Positions 26,009 to 33,391 of a DNA stretch of 64,000 nucleotides are shown here, piece after piece (the first letter of the stretch is position 1; each line of letters starts with the position of its first letter). Both the position numbers and the translations under genes were made by a program. The DNA is taken from assembly GCA_910579155.1 (NCBI GenBank), contig CAJTTS010000001.1:92469-156468 (forward strand), read 5' to 3'. The DNA comes from an uncultured Oscillospiraceae bacterium (GTDB taxonomy: Bacteria > Bacillota_A > Clostridia > Oscillospirales > Oscillospiraceae). The notes beneath the pieces were generated by a model, which was not told the origin of the DNA, searched no databases, and saw only the letters and a program-made list of their open reading frames with translations.

Positions 26009-27405
26009 TAGACAATCCCCTGACACCGAAGCCGCTCAGCCAAAGGATGCAGCACCGGCGGGGCGCTTCTGCGCAGCAGCTTCACCTGAGTGCGCCACTC
26101 GGCGGGGAACGCCGCGCCAAAGCTCTCCAGCACGCACCCCGGGGGCAGCGTCAGGTAGGTGCCGCCGCAGGACATCCGCACCGTGATATCGGGGAAGAAC
26201 TTGTCCAGGCGGCCCACCACGATGTAGATGCGGGTGGCCCGTTCGTCCTCATCGTCCACGGGGGAGAACTTGGCCTCCATGCTGTTGTGGCTGTGTATGT
26301 CGATGTAGTGGAGATACCGCTCCTCCGGCAGATCGTCCCGGTTCAGTTTGGCGTCGATGTGGGCTTTGGTCACCGTCTGCTCAGGGACGCGCACCACAAA
26401 TTCCTGCTCCTGCTTGTCCCATAGGATGTGGGCCAGCGCCTCAAATTCCTCGGGGCCGGTCATGCAGCACCGAAAGAAGGAGATGATCTGGGCCAGCAGC
26501 TCCATAGGAACCAGCGGGAGGGCCGGGGTAAACCCGGCCCTGACCGATTCCAGGTCGATCACGCTGTCTTTCGGGGCGATGAACTCGCCCAGCTCGTTTT
26601 TGCGCAGCTCGTACACCCTGCCGTCTGCGCAGGGGATGGTGCAGATGGCCTTGTCCGACGCCCGGGCCTCCTCCAGCGAGGCGAACACGCCCTTATAGGC
26701 GGCGATGCCCTTGCTTTGGGCGGTGACACGGGGCTTCACCAGGCAGTCCGGGTTCTTGTCCTTGGCCTTCTTGAGGTTGTCCAGAAACGCCTTGGACAGC
26801 TCGATCTCCGACTTGACGGAGGAGATGGTGGTGCCCTTGGGGTCGGTGATGGTTTTGACCGTCTTGCCGTACTCCACCGTCCAGGACACCTTCTTGCCCT
26901 CGCCCAGCTCGGGGAAATCCGCCGACTTGGCGATGCGAAGCTCCTCAAAAGTCATGCCGGGGTCGGTGATGTCCTCTCGGGCGCTGCCGTAGTGGAACAC
27001 CGGGGCCTTCTCGAACAGAGATTTGGCCGCCTTTTGCTCGGTCTTGGCCTCCTGCTCCGCCATGGCGGCGGCCAGGGGGTCGATGTCCAGCGGGGGCTGG
27101 GTCGCCGGGGCTGCGGAAGCCGCCGCAGGCGCAGGGGCCGGGGCGGGCTGCACAGGCTGGACGCTCTGAAACGGGGGCGGCGCAGATGCTGCGGGCTGCG
27201 CCTGCTCGGCGGGCGTAGCCGTCTGGGGCTGTCCCTGCGGGATGGATGCGGCGGGCGCGGCCTGCTGAGCCAGCGCCGCTTCAAAGGGGTTCACTTCGCC
27301 GGGGGTTCCGCCGTCAGGCGCGCCGCCGAAGATGGCATTGATGTCTAGGCCCTCGCCGCCGGACAGCTCCGCAAAGGGGAATCCGCTGTTGCTTTGTTCA
27401 CTCAT
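26008..27405 (-). CDS. JAB/JAMM metalloprotease with possible fused ubiquitin-like domain (PRTRC A/C-like)
   Basis: 465 residues from the ATG at 27405 (GAGGAG upstream). Residues 1-130 are a low-complexity Pro/Ala/Gln linker. Residues 131-190 (PVFHYGSAREDITDPG, MTFEELRIAKSADFPEL) resemble the ubiquitin-like PRTRC protein C pattern. The C-terminal domain has the JAMM metal site: His371 and His373 (HSH), Ser381 and Asp384 (SPVDD), with a glutamate near 320. In related systems JAB proteins process or remove a ubiquitin-like tag. First gene of the operon behind the attenuator leader; the fusion call is my inference. Confidence 0.75.
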   Translation of the reverse strand: MSEQSNSGFPFAELSGGEGLDINAIFGGAPDGGTPGEVNPFEAALAQQAAPAASIPQGQPQTATPAEQAQPAASAPPPFQSVQPVQPAPAPAPAAASAAPATQPPLDIDPLAAAMAEQEAKTEQKAAKSLFEKAPVFHYGSAREDITDPGMTFEELRIAKSADFPELGEGKKVSWTVEYGKTVKTITDPKGTTISSVKSEIELSKAFLDNLKKAKDKNPDCLVKPRVTAQSKGIAAYKGVFASLEEARASDKAICTIPCADGRVYELRKNELGEFIAPKDSVIDLESVRAGFTPALPLVPMELLAQIISFFRCCMTGPEEFEALAHILWDKQEQEFVVRVPEQTVTKAHIDAKLNRDDLPEERYLHYIDIHSHNSMEAKFSPVDDEDERATRIYIVVGRLDKFFPDITVRMSCGGTYLTLPPGCVLESFGAAFPAEWRTQVKLLRRSAPPVLHPLAERLRCQGIV

Positions 27406-27432
27406 AGTCTTTTCTCCTCTCGTTTTTGGGGA

Positions 27433-27475
27433 CAAAAAAAGACCGCGAACCGCCCAATGGGGCAACTCACAGTCT
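27433..27475 (-). terminator. Leader terminator (attenuator) of the JAB-primase operon
   Basis: On the minus strand a 16-bp stem (arms 27475-27460 and 27455-27440, loop of 4 nt) is followed by seven U residues, about 30 bp before the JAB start codon and about 130 bp after the promoter. A Rho-independent terminator in this place would stop transcription before the first gene unless it is bypassed. Confidence 0.8.
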
Positions 27476-27646
27476 TCTTGTCCAGATATTTTGTTCTTCC
27501 AGGCCGCTTCAGTCCGGCGGAGGGCAGACTTCACCCCTTTCCACGCCGTTCCTCCCTCGCTTACTCCGCCCTAACTTACTCCGCCCTGAAATACAGGTTC
27601 ATTGTACCATGCCGGGGCGCGGGCGGATAGGTGGAGGGGTTCCACC
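27433..27646 (-). repeat. Leader repeat, copy 1 (promoter-leader of operon 1)
   Basis: Near-duplicate of 44110-44321. The 160-bp part 27487-27646 differs from 44162-44321 at about three positions by eye. It contains an upstream palindrome (GGTGGA at 27630, TCCACC at 27641), a -10 TACAAT (27606-27601, minus), a tandem 13-bp repeat AGGGCGGAGTAAG (27587-27575 and 27572-27560, minus) and the attenuator. The -35 hexamer is poor, which suggests an activator binding the palindrome. Confidence 0.85.
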
Positions 27647-27663
27647 TATTTTAATCGAACATA

Positions 27664-27692
27664 TGGACAGTTTGATTCCCCCGGTGTATAAT
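27664..27692 (+). promoter_or_regulatory. Promoter of the DUF4317 gene
   Basis: The -35 TGGACA (27664-27669) and -10 TATAAT (27687-27692) are separated by 17 bp, about 75 bp before the start codon. Confidence 0.7.
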
Positions 27693-27766
27693 AAGGCGGT
27701 CATTTTAATTGCGCGGCTCCATAGTTTCATCACCGCGCAAAATCCATTTTAAACTGCGAGGTCACC

Positions 27767-28915
27767 ATGAATCAGAAAGAGATCAGCGAACTGAAGCGCC
27801 GCTTCCGGCTGGGCAAGAACGCCATCAGCCATATCTGCGGCTGCTATGTGAACAGCAAAAAGGAGATCGTTTCCTACCTGAACGAACCGTTAGACCGGAT
27901 GCCCGAGGAGGAGGCGGAGAAATACTTAACTTTGCTGAAAAAGGCCCTGTCCGGTACCCTGGGCCGGAACCTCATCGACATTGTGTTCTCCACCCAGCAG
28001 GTGGCGGACAGCGACGAGCACCGGCGGCTTATGGCCCTGCGGGACTCCAAGCTGAAGGACAGCGAAGTGCGGCAGGAGTTCTATCAGACTGTCATCGACA
28101 CACTGGACATGGGGGAGAGCAATTACCTCATCCTGCTGGCCCATGACGCCTACGATGTGCCCCACCGGGGCAGGGACGGCGAGGATCGGGCGGACGAGGG
28201 CGACACCGTATTTTCTTACATCGTGTGCTGCGTCTGCCCGGTGAAGGACGGCAAGCCGGAGCTGGGCTACTGCGCTGGGGAGAACGAGTTCCACAACAGC
28301 GCCCCCAGCCAGATCGTCGCGCCGCCGGAGCTGGGCTTTCTGTTCCCGGCCTTCGACGATAGGGCGGCCAACATCTACAACGCCCTCGCCTATGCCCGCA
28401 AGCCGGACGAGCTGCACCAGGAGTTTTTGGACGCCATCTTCCATACCGAGCCGCCTATGTCCGCCGGGGAACAGCGGGAGGCGTTCCAGACTGCCCTCCG
28501 GGAGGGGCTGGAAGGAGCCTGCGGCCTGGAGGTGGTGCAGGCGGTCCACGAACAGCTGACCGCTAAAATTGAGGAGCACCGGGAGACCAAAGACCCGGAG
28601 CCCCTGGCCGTCACCGCCAAGGACGTGGCCGCCATTCTGCGGGACTGCGGCGCAGCGGAACCGCAGATTACCGCATTCTGCGAAAAGTGCGTGGAGCTGT
28701 TCGGCGAGGGCGCGGCCCTCAGCCCCGCCAACCTCATCGACAGCAAACGGTTCGAGGTCAAGACTGCTGACGTGACCATCGCCATGCCGCCGGAGCAGAG
28801 CTACCTGGTGGAGACACGGATGATCGACGGGAAAAAGTATCTGCTCATTCCCGCCGGGGAAGGGCTGGAGGTCAATGGGATGCCAGTGGACTGGGTTCAA
28901 ACTGAAAGCGAATAA
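27767..28915 (+). CDS. DUF4317 family protein
   Basis: 382 residues. The N-terminus MNQKEISELKRRFRLGKNAI and the segment ISHICGCYVNSKKEIVS match DUF4317, a soluble family found mostly in Clostridia and their mobile elements, with no known function. The C-terminal end has the typical ITAFCEKCVELFGE segment. It is transcribed opposite to the core ICE genes from its own promoter, with a GAGGT site before ATG 27767. Confidence 0.85.
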   Translation: MNQKEISELKRRFRLGKNAISHICGCYVNSKKEIVSYLNEPLDRMPEEEAEKYLTLLKKALSGTLGRNLIDIVFSTQQVADSDEHRRLMALRDSKLKDSEVRQEFYQTVIDTLDMGESNYLILLAHDAYDVPHRGRDGEDRADEGDTVFSYIVCCVCPVKDGKPELGYCAGENEFHNSAPSQIVAPPELGFLFPAFDDRAANIYNALAYARKPDELHQEFLDAIFHTEPPMSAGEQREAFQTALREGLEGACGLEVVQAVHEQLTAKIEEHRETKDPEPLAVTAKDVAAILRDCGAAEPQITAFCEKCVELFGEGAALSPANLIDSKRFEVKTADVTIAMPPEQSYLVETRMIDGKKYLLIPAGEGLEVNGMPVDWVQTESE

Positions 28916-28929
28916 AGAAGCATATTCTC

Positions 28930-28958
28930 TTGCCTTTTTGGTTATCACCATATATAAT
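28930..28958 (+). promoter_or_regulatory. Promoter of the DUF6465 gene
   Basis: The -35 TTGCCT (28930-28935), a 17-bp spacer and the -10 TATAAT (28953-28958) lie 47 bp before the start codon. Confidence 0.7.
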
Positions 28959-29004
28959 GTGCTGGAAACTTGACCCAGCAAATTATCAAACAAAGGTGAT
29001 TATC

Positions 29005-29337
29005 ATGGATAAGGAAAAGACAGTCAGCACAGCCACCGAGCCAGCGGCAAAAAAGAAGGGCGGCAGAAAGCCCATGTCGGCGGAGGAAAAGGCGTCCGCC
29101 GCGAAAGCCCGCGCTGAGAGCAAGGCAAAGGCGGACAACCTCAAGCCCGCTGTCATCGTGCAGTTCCAGGGCAGTGAGGTGGAGCTCGACGCGCTGGTGG
29201 AGGCGGCGAAAGCCGACTTCCGGCAGGAAAAGAAGCGCACGCCCATCACCGACTTGAAGCTGTACGTCAAACCGGAGGAGCGCACGGCCTACTATGTGGT
29301 GAACGAGAAGTTCAGGGGAAGCATATCCTTTCAGTAA
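29005..29337 (+). CDS. DUF6465-like small basic protein
   Basis: 110 residues from the ATG at 29005 (AAGGTGAT upstream). The N-terminal 50 residues are Lys/Ala rich and probably disordered (PAAKKKGGRKPMSAEEK); the rest is a small domain (VIVQFQGSEVELDALVEAAK, LKLYVKPEERTAYYVV) that resembles DUF6465. A nucleic-acid-binding role is possible from the charge. Has its own promoter and terminator. Confidence 0.75.
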   Translation: MDKEKTVSTATEPAAKKKGGRKPMSAEEKASAAKARAESKAKADNLKPAVIVQFQGSEVELDALVEAAKADFRQEKKRTPITDLKLYVKPEERTAYYVVNEKFRGSISFQ

Positions 29338-29360
29338 ACCCGGTATTGTCAGAAACGCGT

Positions 29361-29400
29361 GAAGCCCCACAATGCAAACAGCATTGTGGGGCTTCATTTT
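29361..29400. terminator. Rho-independent terminator after the DUF6465 gene
   Basis: A perfect 15-bp stem (29361-29375 with 29381-29395, loop AAACA) is followed on the plus strand by ATTTT. It may also serve the convergent gene ending at 29414. Confidence 0.85.
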
Positions 29401-29413
29401 CGTACGTTCTTAA

Positions 29414-29869
29414 TTATCCGTCCAGCACAATCCCCTGGCGGCAGCACTCCGCCAGATAGTCCCGGGGCTGGTAATAAAACGCGGCGTTGTAATCGGAAAG
29501 CCGCTCGTCGATCCATGAGGTATAGACCGCCAGCAGCGTCTCCACCACGTCGTCCTCCCCAGACACGTCCTCGATCAGCCGGGCGTACACCTTGCCCATC
29601 GTCCACACATCGGGCACGGCGTAGCAGGACTCGCTTACATTGTCATAGTCCCCGGCGGTCAGGTCAAACTCTCCGATAGCGTCGTCCGCCACCTTTGCAA
29701 TCGGCTCACAGTGGAGAACATCGGCGTGCTCATAGATGATCCGCACACCGTTTTTGCCCAGATCCGCCGCGATATCCCCCCGCTTCCTGTGAAGGATGCG
29801 GCCAAGCTGCTCTATCAGGGAGCAGGTGAAAAACAGCGCGCTGTCATTTCGCTTTCCCATCGACAACAT
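29414..29869 (-). CDS. DUF3791-like protein, probable antitoxin
   Basis: 151 residues from the ATG at 29869 (GAGAGGAG just upstream; a second ATG three codons later is also possible). The N-terminal part (CSLIEQLGRILHRKRGDIAA, GVRIIYEHADVLHCEP) fits DUF3791, a family usually encoded beside DUF3990 proteins. The rest, acidic and about 90 residues, is not recognised. Overlaps the end of the DUF3990 gene by 26 bp, as in toxin-antitoxin pairs. Confidence 0.65.
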   Translation of the reverse strand: MLSMGKRNDSALFFTCSLIEQLGRILHRKRGDIAADLGKNGVRIIYEHADVLHCEPIAKVADDAIGEFDLTAGDYDNVSESCYAVPDVWTMGKVYARLIEDVSGEDDVVETLLAVYTSWIDERLSDYNAAFYYQPRDYLAECCRQGIVLDG

Positions 29870-30314
29870 AACTCCTCTCGAACCGCAGGGCGGCCAGCGC
29901 TTTGGCGGTGTGAAAACTAATCTGATGGGTTGGGTGCTTAAACCTCGCCAACTCCCAGAAAGCCGCACGGCTGATCTCCCCATCCAGAAAACTCTGGACA
30001 TAGTTAAAAATTGTGTCGTCCGCCATGGGGCCTTCCACTACATCGTATCCGTGAGGCACACCGCTGCGGCAGGCTGCGATAAAGCTCAGCCATTCGTCCG
30101 ACATCTCCGGGAATCGTTTAGCCGTTAGCTCTGCGCAATCATCGAAGGAATAGACATTGACCACACCCTTTCCTCCGAACCGCACAGACCAGCGGGCCGC
30201 CTGCTCCTCCATCTCGGTGCAGTAGAAGCCCCAGAAGAAATCCTTATGGAATTTTTGGACCCGGATCTCCGGGTATCTTACCTCAATCCGGCTTCCATGA
30301 AACAAGGTACGCAT
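29844..30314 (-). CDS. DUF3990-like protein, probable ADP-ribosyltransferase-fold toxin
   Basis: 156 residues from the ATG at 30314. LFHGSRIEVRYPEIRVQ and KDFFWGFYCTEMEEQAARW match DUF3990, whose pattern (HGS, then GFYxT) resembles an ADP-ribosyltransferase fold. Pairs with the overlapping DUF3791-like gene. A role in stabilising the element or in defence is inferred, not shown. Confidence 0.72.
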   Translation of the reverse strand: MRTLFHGSRIEVRYPEIRVQKFHKDFFWGFYCTEMEEQAARWSVRFGGKGVVNVYSFDDCAELTAKRFPEMSDEWLSFIAACRSGVPHGYDVVEGPMADDTIFNYVQSFLDGEISRAAFWELARFKHPTHQISFHTAKALAALRFERSYVVDGKAK

Positions 30315-30343
30315 CAAGCGCCACCATCCCTTCGGCAGTTCCT

Positions 30344-30372
30344 ATTATAGCCGTTTTTATCCGCATTCGCAA
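30344..30372 (-). promoter_or_regulatory. Promoter of the DUF3990/DUF3791 pair
   Basis: On the minus strand the -35 TTGCGA (30372-30367), a 17-bp spacer and the -10 TATAAT (30349-30344) lie 30 bp before the start codon. This gives the pair its own transcript. Confidence 0.7.
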
Positions 30373-30383
30373 CCATATTTATT

Positions 30384-31967
30384 TTACACCCGGCTGCGTA
30401 CCAGCTCCCGCACGATCTCATCTCCCAGCAGCTCGCTGGTGCGGTAGATATTTTGGCAGAATTTCTCCAGGCTGAACGTCATTCCCGGACTGCCCTTGTC
30501 CAGCAGCACCCCGGTGACAGTGAACCGCCGATTGGCCTGCTCAGTCCGAAGCCGCTCCACATAAGCGTCCGGCAAAGCACACTCGCCGTCCGTGATAAAA
30601 ATGATGTCGGCGTTTTCAAGGTCTTCCTCATCCATCAGGCGCATGGCGTCATTCATGGGCGTCTGGAAGTCGGTGCCGCCGCCTAAAAAGGTTTCCGCAG
30701 CGTCTACCTTTTCCGCCATGGCATAGCCCCCGGGCCGGAACACCTCCGTTTTGAAGCTCCCCGGTCCAGAAAAGTGGATCAGGGCGAAGCGCCGCCCGCT
30801 GTCCGCCGCAATCTCCAGCAGGGTCAGCGCCACGGCTTTCCCCCAAGCAGCGGGGTCGCCCTCGGTGGAGTCGGACTCATCCAGACAGCAGATGATATCC
30901 CCCATGCCTTTGTAGATGGGCTCCCGGCGCTGGTACTGCTTGATCTGCCCCCGCTGATACTTGCGCAGGAACAGCGGGGTGGTCTGGGGTGAGGCCAGCA
31001 TGGCAAGCTCCGAGGTAAGGGCCCGGGACAGATCCCTGCCCAGCTCCAGGGAGTATTTCTCGCCCCGGCCATAGGCGTAGCCGTTGCGCTTGCCCTGGGC
31101 GAAGATCTCCCGGAACCGGCCCAGATACTTGGAGATATCCCGCAGAACCGTGCTTTTGCGAACCAGCGCCAGCAGTTCAGCGTTGGCCTCGTTCTTTACC
31201 ATGTTGCCGGGCTCGTCGCTCCAGGCGCCGATGATGCTCCGTACTTCTTCCGCCTTTTCAGCGGCGGCGTTCACCGCCATGGCTACCACAGCGGCCACAT
31301 CGTCTTCGTTCCTGGCCGTGCTGGCATCCACCAGTTTGCCCACGGCCTCCACCTGGCGGCGCTTGCCCTCCGCCTGGTTGGCGGCATCCACCACGGACTG
31401 CTCCAATAGCTGATCGCGTCCCTTCATGGCCTGCATTCGTTCCAACAGACTGGCCAGATCTTTCCGCGCTTCCTGCTCAGCGTTTTCCAGCTTCTCCAAC
31501 GTGCTCAGCGCGTTTTTCTCCCCGCTGATGTTGGAGAGCAGGCTGTCCAGCTCCCCGGCGGCGCGGGCCACAAACTCGGACGCCGCCTCATAGGCGGGCA
31601 GCTCCCGGCCCTCGCACACCGCTTTCAGCGTGGGGTAGTCCTCGCTCTGAGTGATGTACTCCAAAATCGGGCCATTGAATTTCCGGGCGGCCGTAGACAG
31701 CAGTTTATTGTCGTTCCTCCTGGGCATTAGAGAGTAAAAGGACTGGAACACGTCCCGGGACAGGGCTGGGAAGGATGACAGCTTTTTTGCCGCCTCCCCC
31801 TCGGTCTGCTCCAGGTCGTCATCCCCATCCCGCAGGTCGGCATAGATGCTGTCTTCCAGCTTGGTGGAGTGCAGTACCCGGTCGGTGGCGGCCCGCTCCC
31901 TGGACGGCTCAATAGCCGCCCAGGGGGAACGCAGTACATCTTCAATCGTGCGGTAGGGCTTGCGCAT
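30384..31967 (-). CDS. VWA-domain protein (ViaA/CoxE-like partner of MoxR)
   Basis: 527 residues from the ATG at 31967 (TAATG overlap with the small gene upstream). A long helical N-terminal region (about 1-340) is followed by a von Willebrand A domain with a complete metal site: DESDS (near 363), GGGTDFQTP and FITDGE. MoxR-type AAA ATPases act with such proteins as metal-dependent chaperones or remodelling machines; the MoxR gene is 1.4 kb upstream in the same operon. The target in the element is unknown. Confidence 0.85.
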   Translation of the reverse strand: MRKPYRTIEDVLRSPWAAIEPSRERAATDRVLHSTKLEDSIYADLRDGDDDLEQTEGEAAKKLSSFPALSRDVFQSFYSLMPRRNDNKLLSTAARKFNGPILEYITQSEDYPTLKAVCEGRELPAYEAASEFVARAAGELDSLLSNISGEKNALSTLEKLENAEQEARKDLASLLERMQAMKGRDQLLEQSVVDAANQAEGKRRQVEAVGKLVDASTARNEDDVAAVVAMAVNAAAEKAEEVRSIIGAWSDEPGNMVKNEANAELLALVRKSTVLRDISKYLGRFREIFAQGKRNGYAYGRGEKYSLELGRDLSRALTSELAMLASPQTTPLFLRKYQRGQIKQYQRREPIYKGMGDIICCLDESDSTEGDPAAWGKAVALTLLEIAADSGRRFALIHFSGPGSFKTEVFRPGGYAMAEKVDAAETFLGGGTDFQTPMNDAMRLMDEEDLENADIIFITDGECALPDAYVERLRTEQANRRFTVTGVLLDKGSPGMTFSLEKFCQNIYRTSELLGDEIVRELVRSRV

Positions 31968-32143
31968 TACGCATCCCCGCCTTCCTGCCGATGGCTGTAG
32001 ATCCACTCCCGCAGGACATAGACGGCCTGAGCGTGGTTGAAGCCCAGCTCCGGGAACTCCTGCTGGAGATAGGGAACCGCGCCGTACATATTGGTGACAC
32101 CGGATTCCCGCAGGGCATCTAAGTAGTCAAAGTATTGTTTCAT
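31967..32143 (-). CDS. Small ICE protein, unknown function
   Basis: 58 residues, starting MKQYFDYLDALRESGVTNMY and ending HRQEGGDA. It overlaps the upstream gene (ATGA) and the downstream VWA gene (TAATG), and has a GATGAGG site. The tight coupling on both sides supports a real gene. A region such as YLQQEFPELGFNHAQAVYVL suggests a small helical domain. Confidence 0.7.
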   Translation of the reverse strand: MKQYFDYLDALRESGVTNMYGAVPYLQQEFPELGFNHAQAVYVLREWIYSHRQEGGDA

Positions 32144-32853
32144 TTCGTTTCCTCATCCTTCGTAAACATATGCAGATACAGGCTGCACTCTTTGGGTTGA
32201 GCGATGAGCCTAATCCAGAAATTACATACCTCACCTACCAAATAGAAATTGGATTCATCCTCTGACCGTAAGTTTGCCTGCGCCTCAGGATGAGACCAGC
32301 AGAACCGGCGCAGGGCAGTCCAATCACGTAACGCATCGTTGGCGGTCAAAGCCCTGTAGACGCGATCCATTTCGGACTTCATTTCCGCTGTCGCCTTTTT
32401 CCAGTAACCATACCATAGAATTTTCCAGCCATGTCTCCCATCATGATCCGCATGAAGATCTCCAACTTCCCATCGGGGATTGCGGGGATCGTCCTTCCCG
32501 GAAATATAAGAGTCGTCCATGTCCGTGAACACATAGGGGAAAGGGCACGTAGTTTCCAGCTGCCCCAGAATACCGCCACAGGCAGAAGTATCCAGGAATT
32601 CGTCCACTTTGCCCCAAAGCCAGGCGGTAGTTCCCTTACAGCACATTTCTGGGTTAAGACACGCACTTGATTTTGCAAACTCGCACATAAGACATGGTGC
32701 CGAAGTATAGTTTTGAGCCATATTTTCTCCCAGCCACGCAGCAAAATCACTCAGGACTGGGCTCATCGTTTCAGGTTTTATTTTCCCGGCGCAGTCGCCG
32801 CATACCACATAGCCGGACGTTACATCTTTCTTGCACAGTAAACAGGTTGCCAT
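32140..32853 (-). CDS. Cysteine-rich protein with N-terminal zinc knuckles
   Basis: 237 residues. The N-terminus CLLCKKDV...VVCGDC forms a four-cysteine zinc site, and more cysteines follow (CLMCEFAKSSACLNPEMCC). The rest is rich in Trp and acidic. GGAGAA precedes ATG 32853. Not a family I recognise; it lies between SSB and the small/VWA genes. Confidence 0.65.
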   Translation of the reverse strand: MATCLLCKKDVTSGYVVCGDCAGKIKPETMSPVLSDFAAWLGENMAQNYTSAPCLMCEFAKSSACLNPEMCCKGTTAWLWGKVDEFLDTSACGGILGQLETTCPFPYVFTDMDDSYISGKDDPRNPRWEVGDLHADHDGRHGWKILWYGYWKKATAEMKSEMDRVYRALTANDALRDWTALRRFCWSHPEAQANLRSEDESNFYLVGEVCNFWIRLIAQPKECSLYLHMFTKDEETK

Positions 32854-32911
32854 AGCTTATTCTCCTTCTTTAAGATACGGCGGGAGGGTTGCCCCCTCCC
32901 GCCGCTGTTTC

Positions 32912-33370
32912 TCAGAACGGCAGATCGCCATCGTCATCCGCCAGATCCGCAAAGCCATTGTCAGAGCCGGCGCCGAAATCACCAGGCAGCTGGAAATCGT
33001 CATCCTTCCCCGCCTTGGCCTTGCCCCCGGCGCTGTCGCCGTCCTTGGGCTTGCTGTCGCCGAAATAGACGCTGGACACCAGCACCTCCGCGCTGCGGCG
33101 CTTATTCCCCTCCTTGTCCGTCCAGTCCCGGAGCTGCAGCCTGCCCTCCACCACGGCCATGCGGCCCTTGGCGAAATACTTGTCCACAAATTCGCCGGTG
33201 GAGCGCCAGGCCACGCAGTCGATGAAGTCGGTCTTGCGTTCGCCGGTCTCCTTGTCCTTGAAATCCCGATCCACCGCCACGGTGAAGCTGGCTACGGCTG
33301 TGCCCGCTTGGGTGTGCCGCAGTTCCGGATCTCGGGTCAGACGGCCCATAATTACGATGTGGTTCAACAT
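32912..33370 (-). CDS. ssb: Single-stranded DNA-binding protein
   Basis: 152 residues with a standard OB fold: MLNHIVIMGRLTRDPELRHT, VASFTVAVDRDF, DFIDCVAWRSTGEFVDKYF, GRLQLRDW. A Gly/Lys/Asp linker leads to the acidic tip DDGDLPF, the usual partner-binding tail. AAGGAGG precedes ATG 33370. Protects single-stranded DNA during replication and transfer of the element. Confidence 0.96.
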   Translation of the reverse strand: MLNHIVIMGRLTRDPELRHTQAGTAVASFTVAVDRDFKDKETGERKTDFIDCVAWRSTGEFVDKYFAKGRMAVVEGRLQLRDWTDKEGNKRRSAEVLVSSVYFGDSKPKDGDSAGGKAKAGKDDDFQLPGDFGAGSDNGFADLADDDGDLPF

Positions 33371-33391
33371 GATTTTGTCCTCCTTGTATTT

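Larger units (their letters stand above)
27406..27766. other. Divergent intergenic region between JAB operon and DUF4317 gene
   Basis: 361 bp with no gene. The left two-thirds is leader repeat copy 1 on the minus strand. The right third holds the plus-strand promoter for the DUF4317 gene (27664-27692) and a short untranslated region. Confidence 0.8.
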
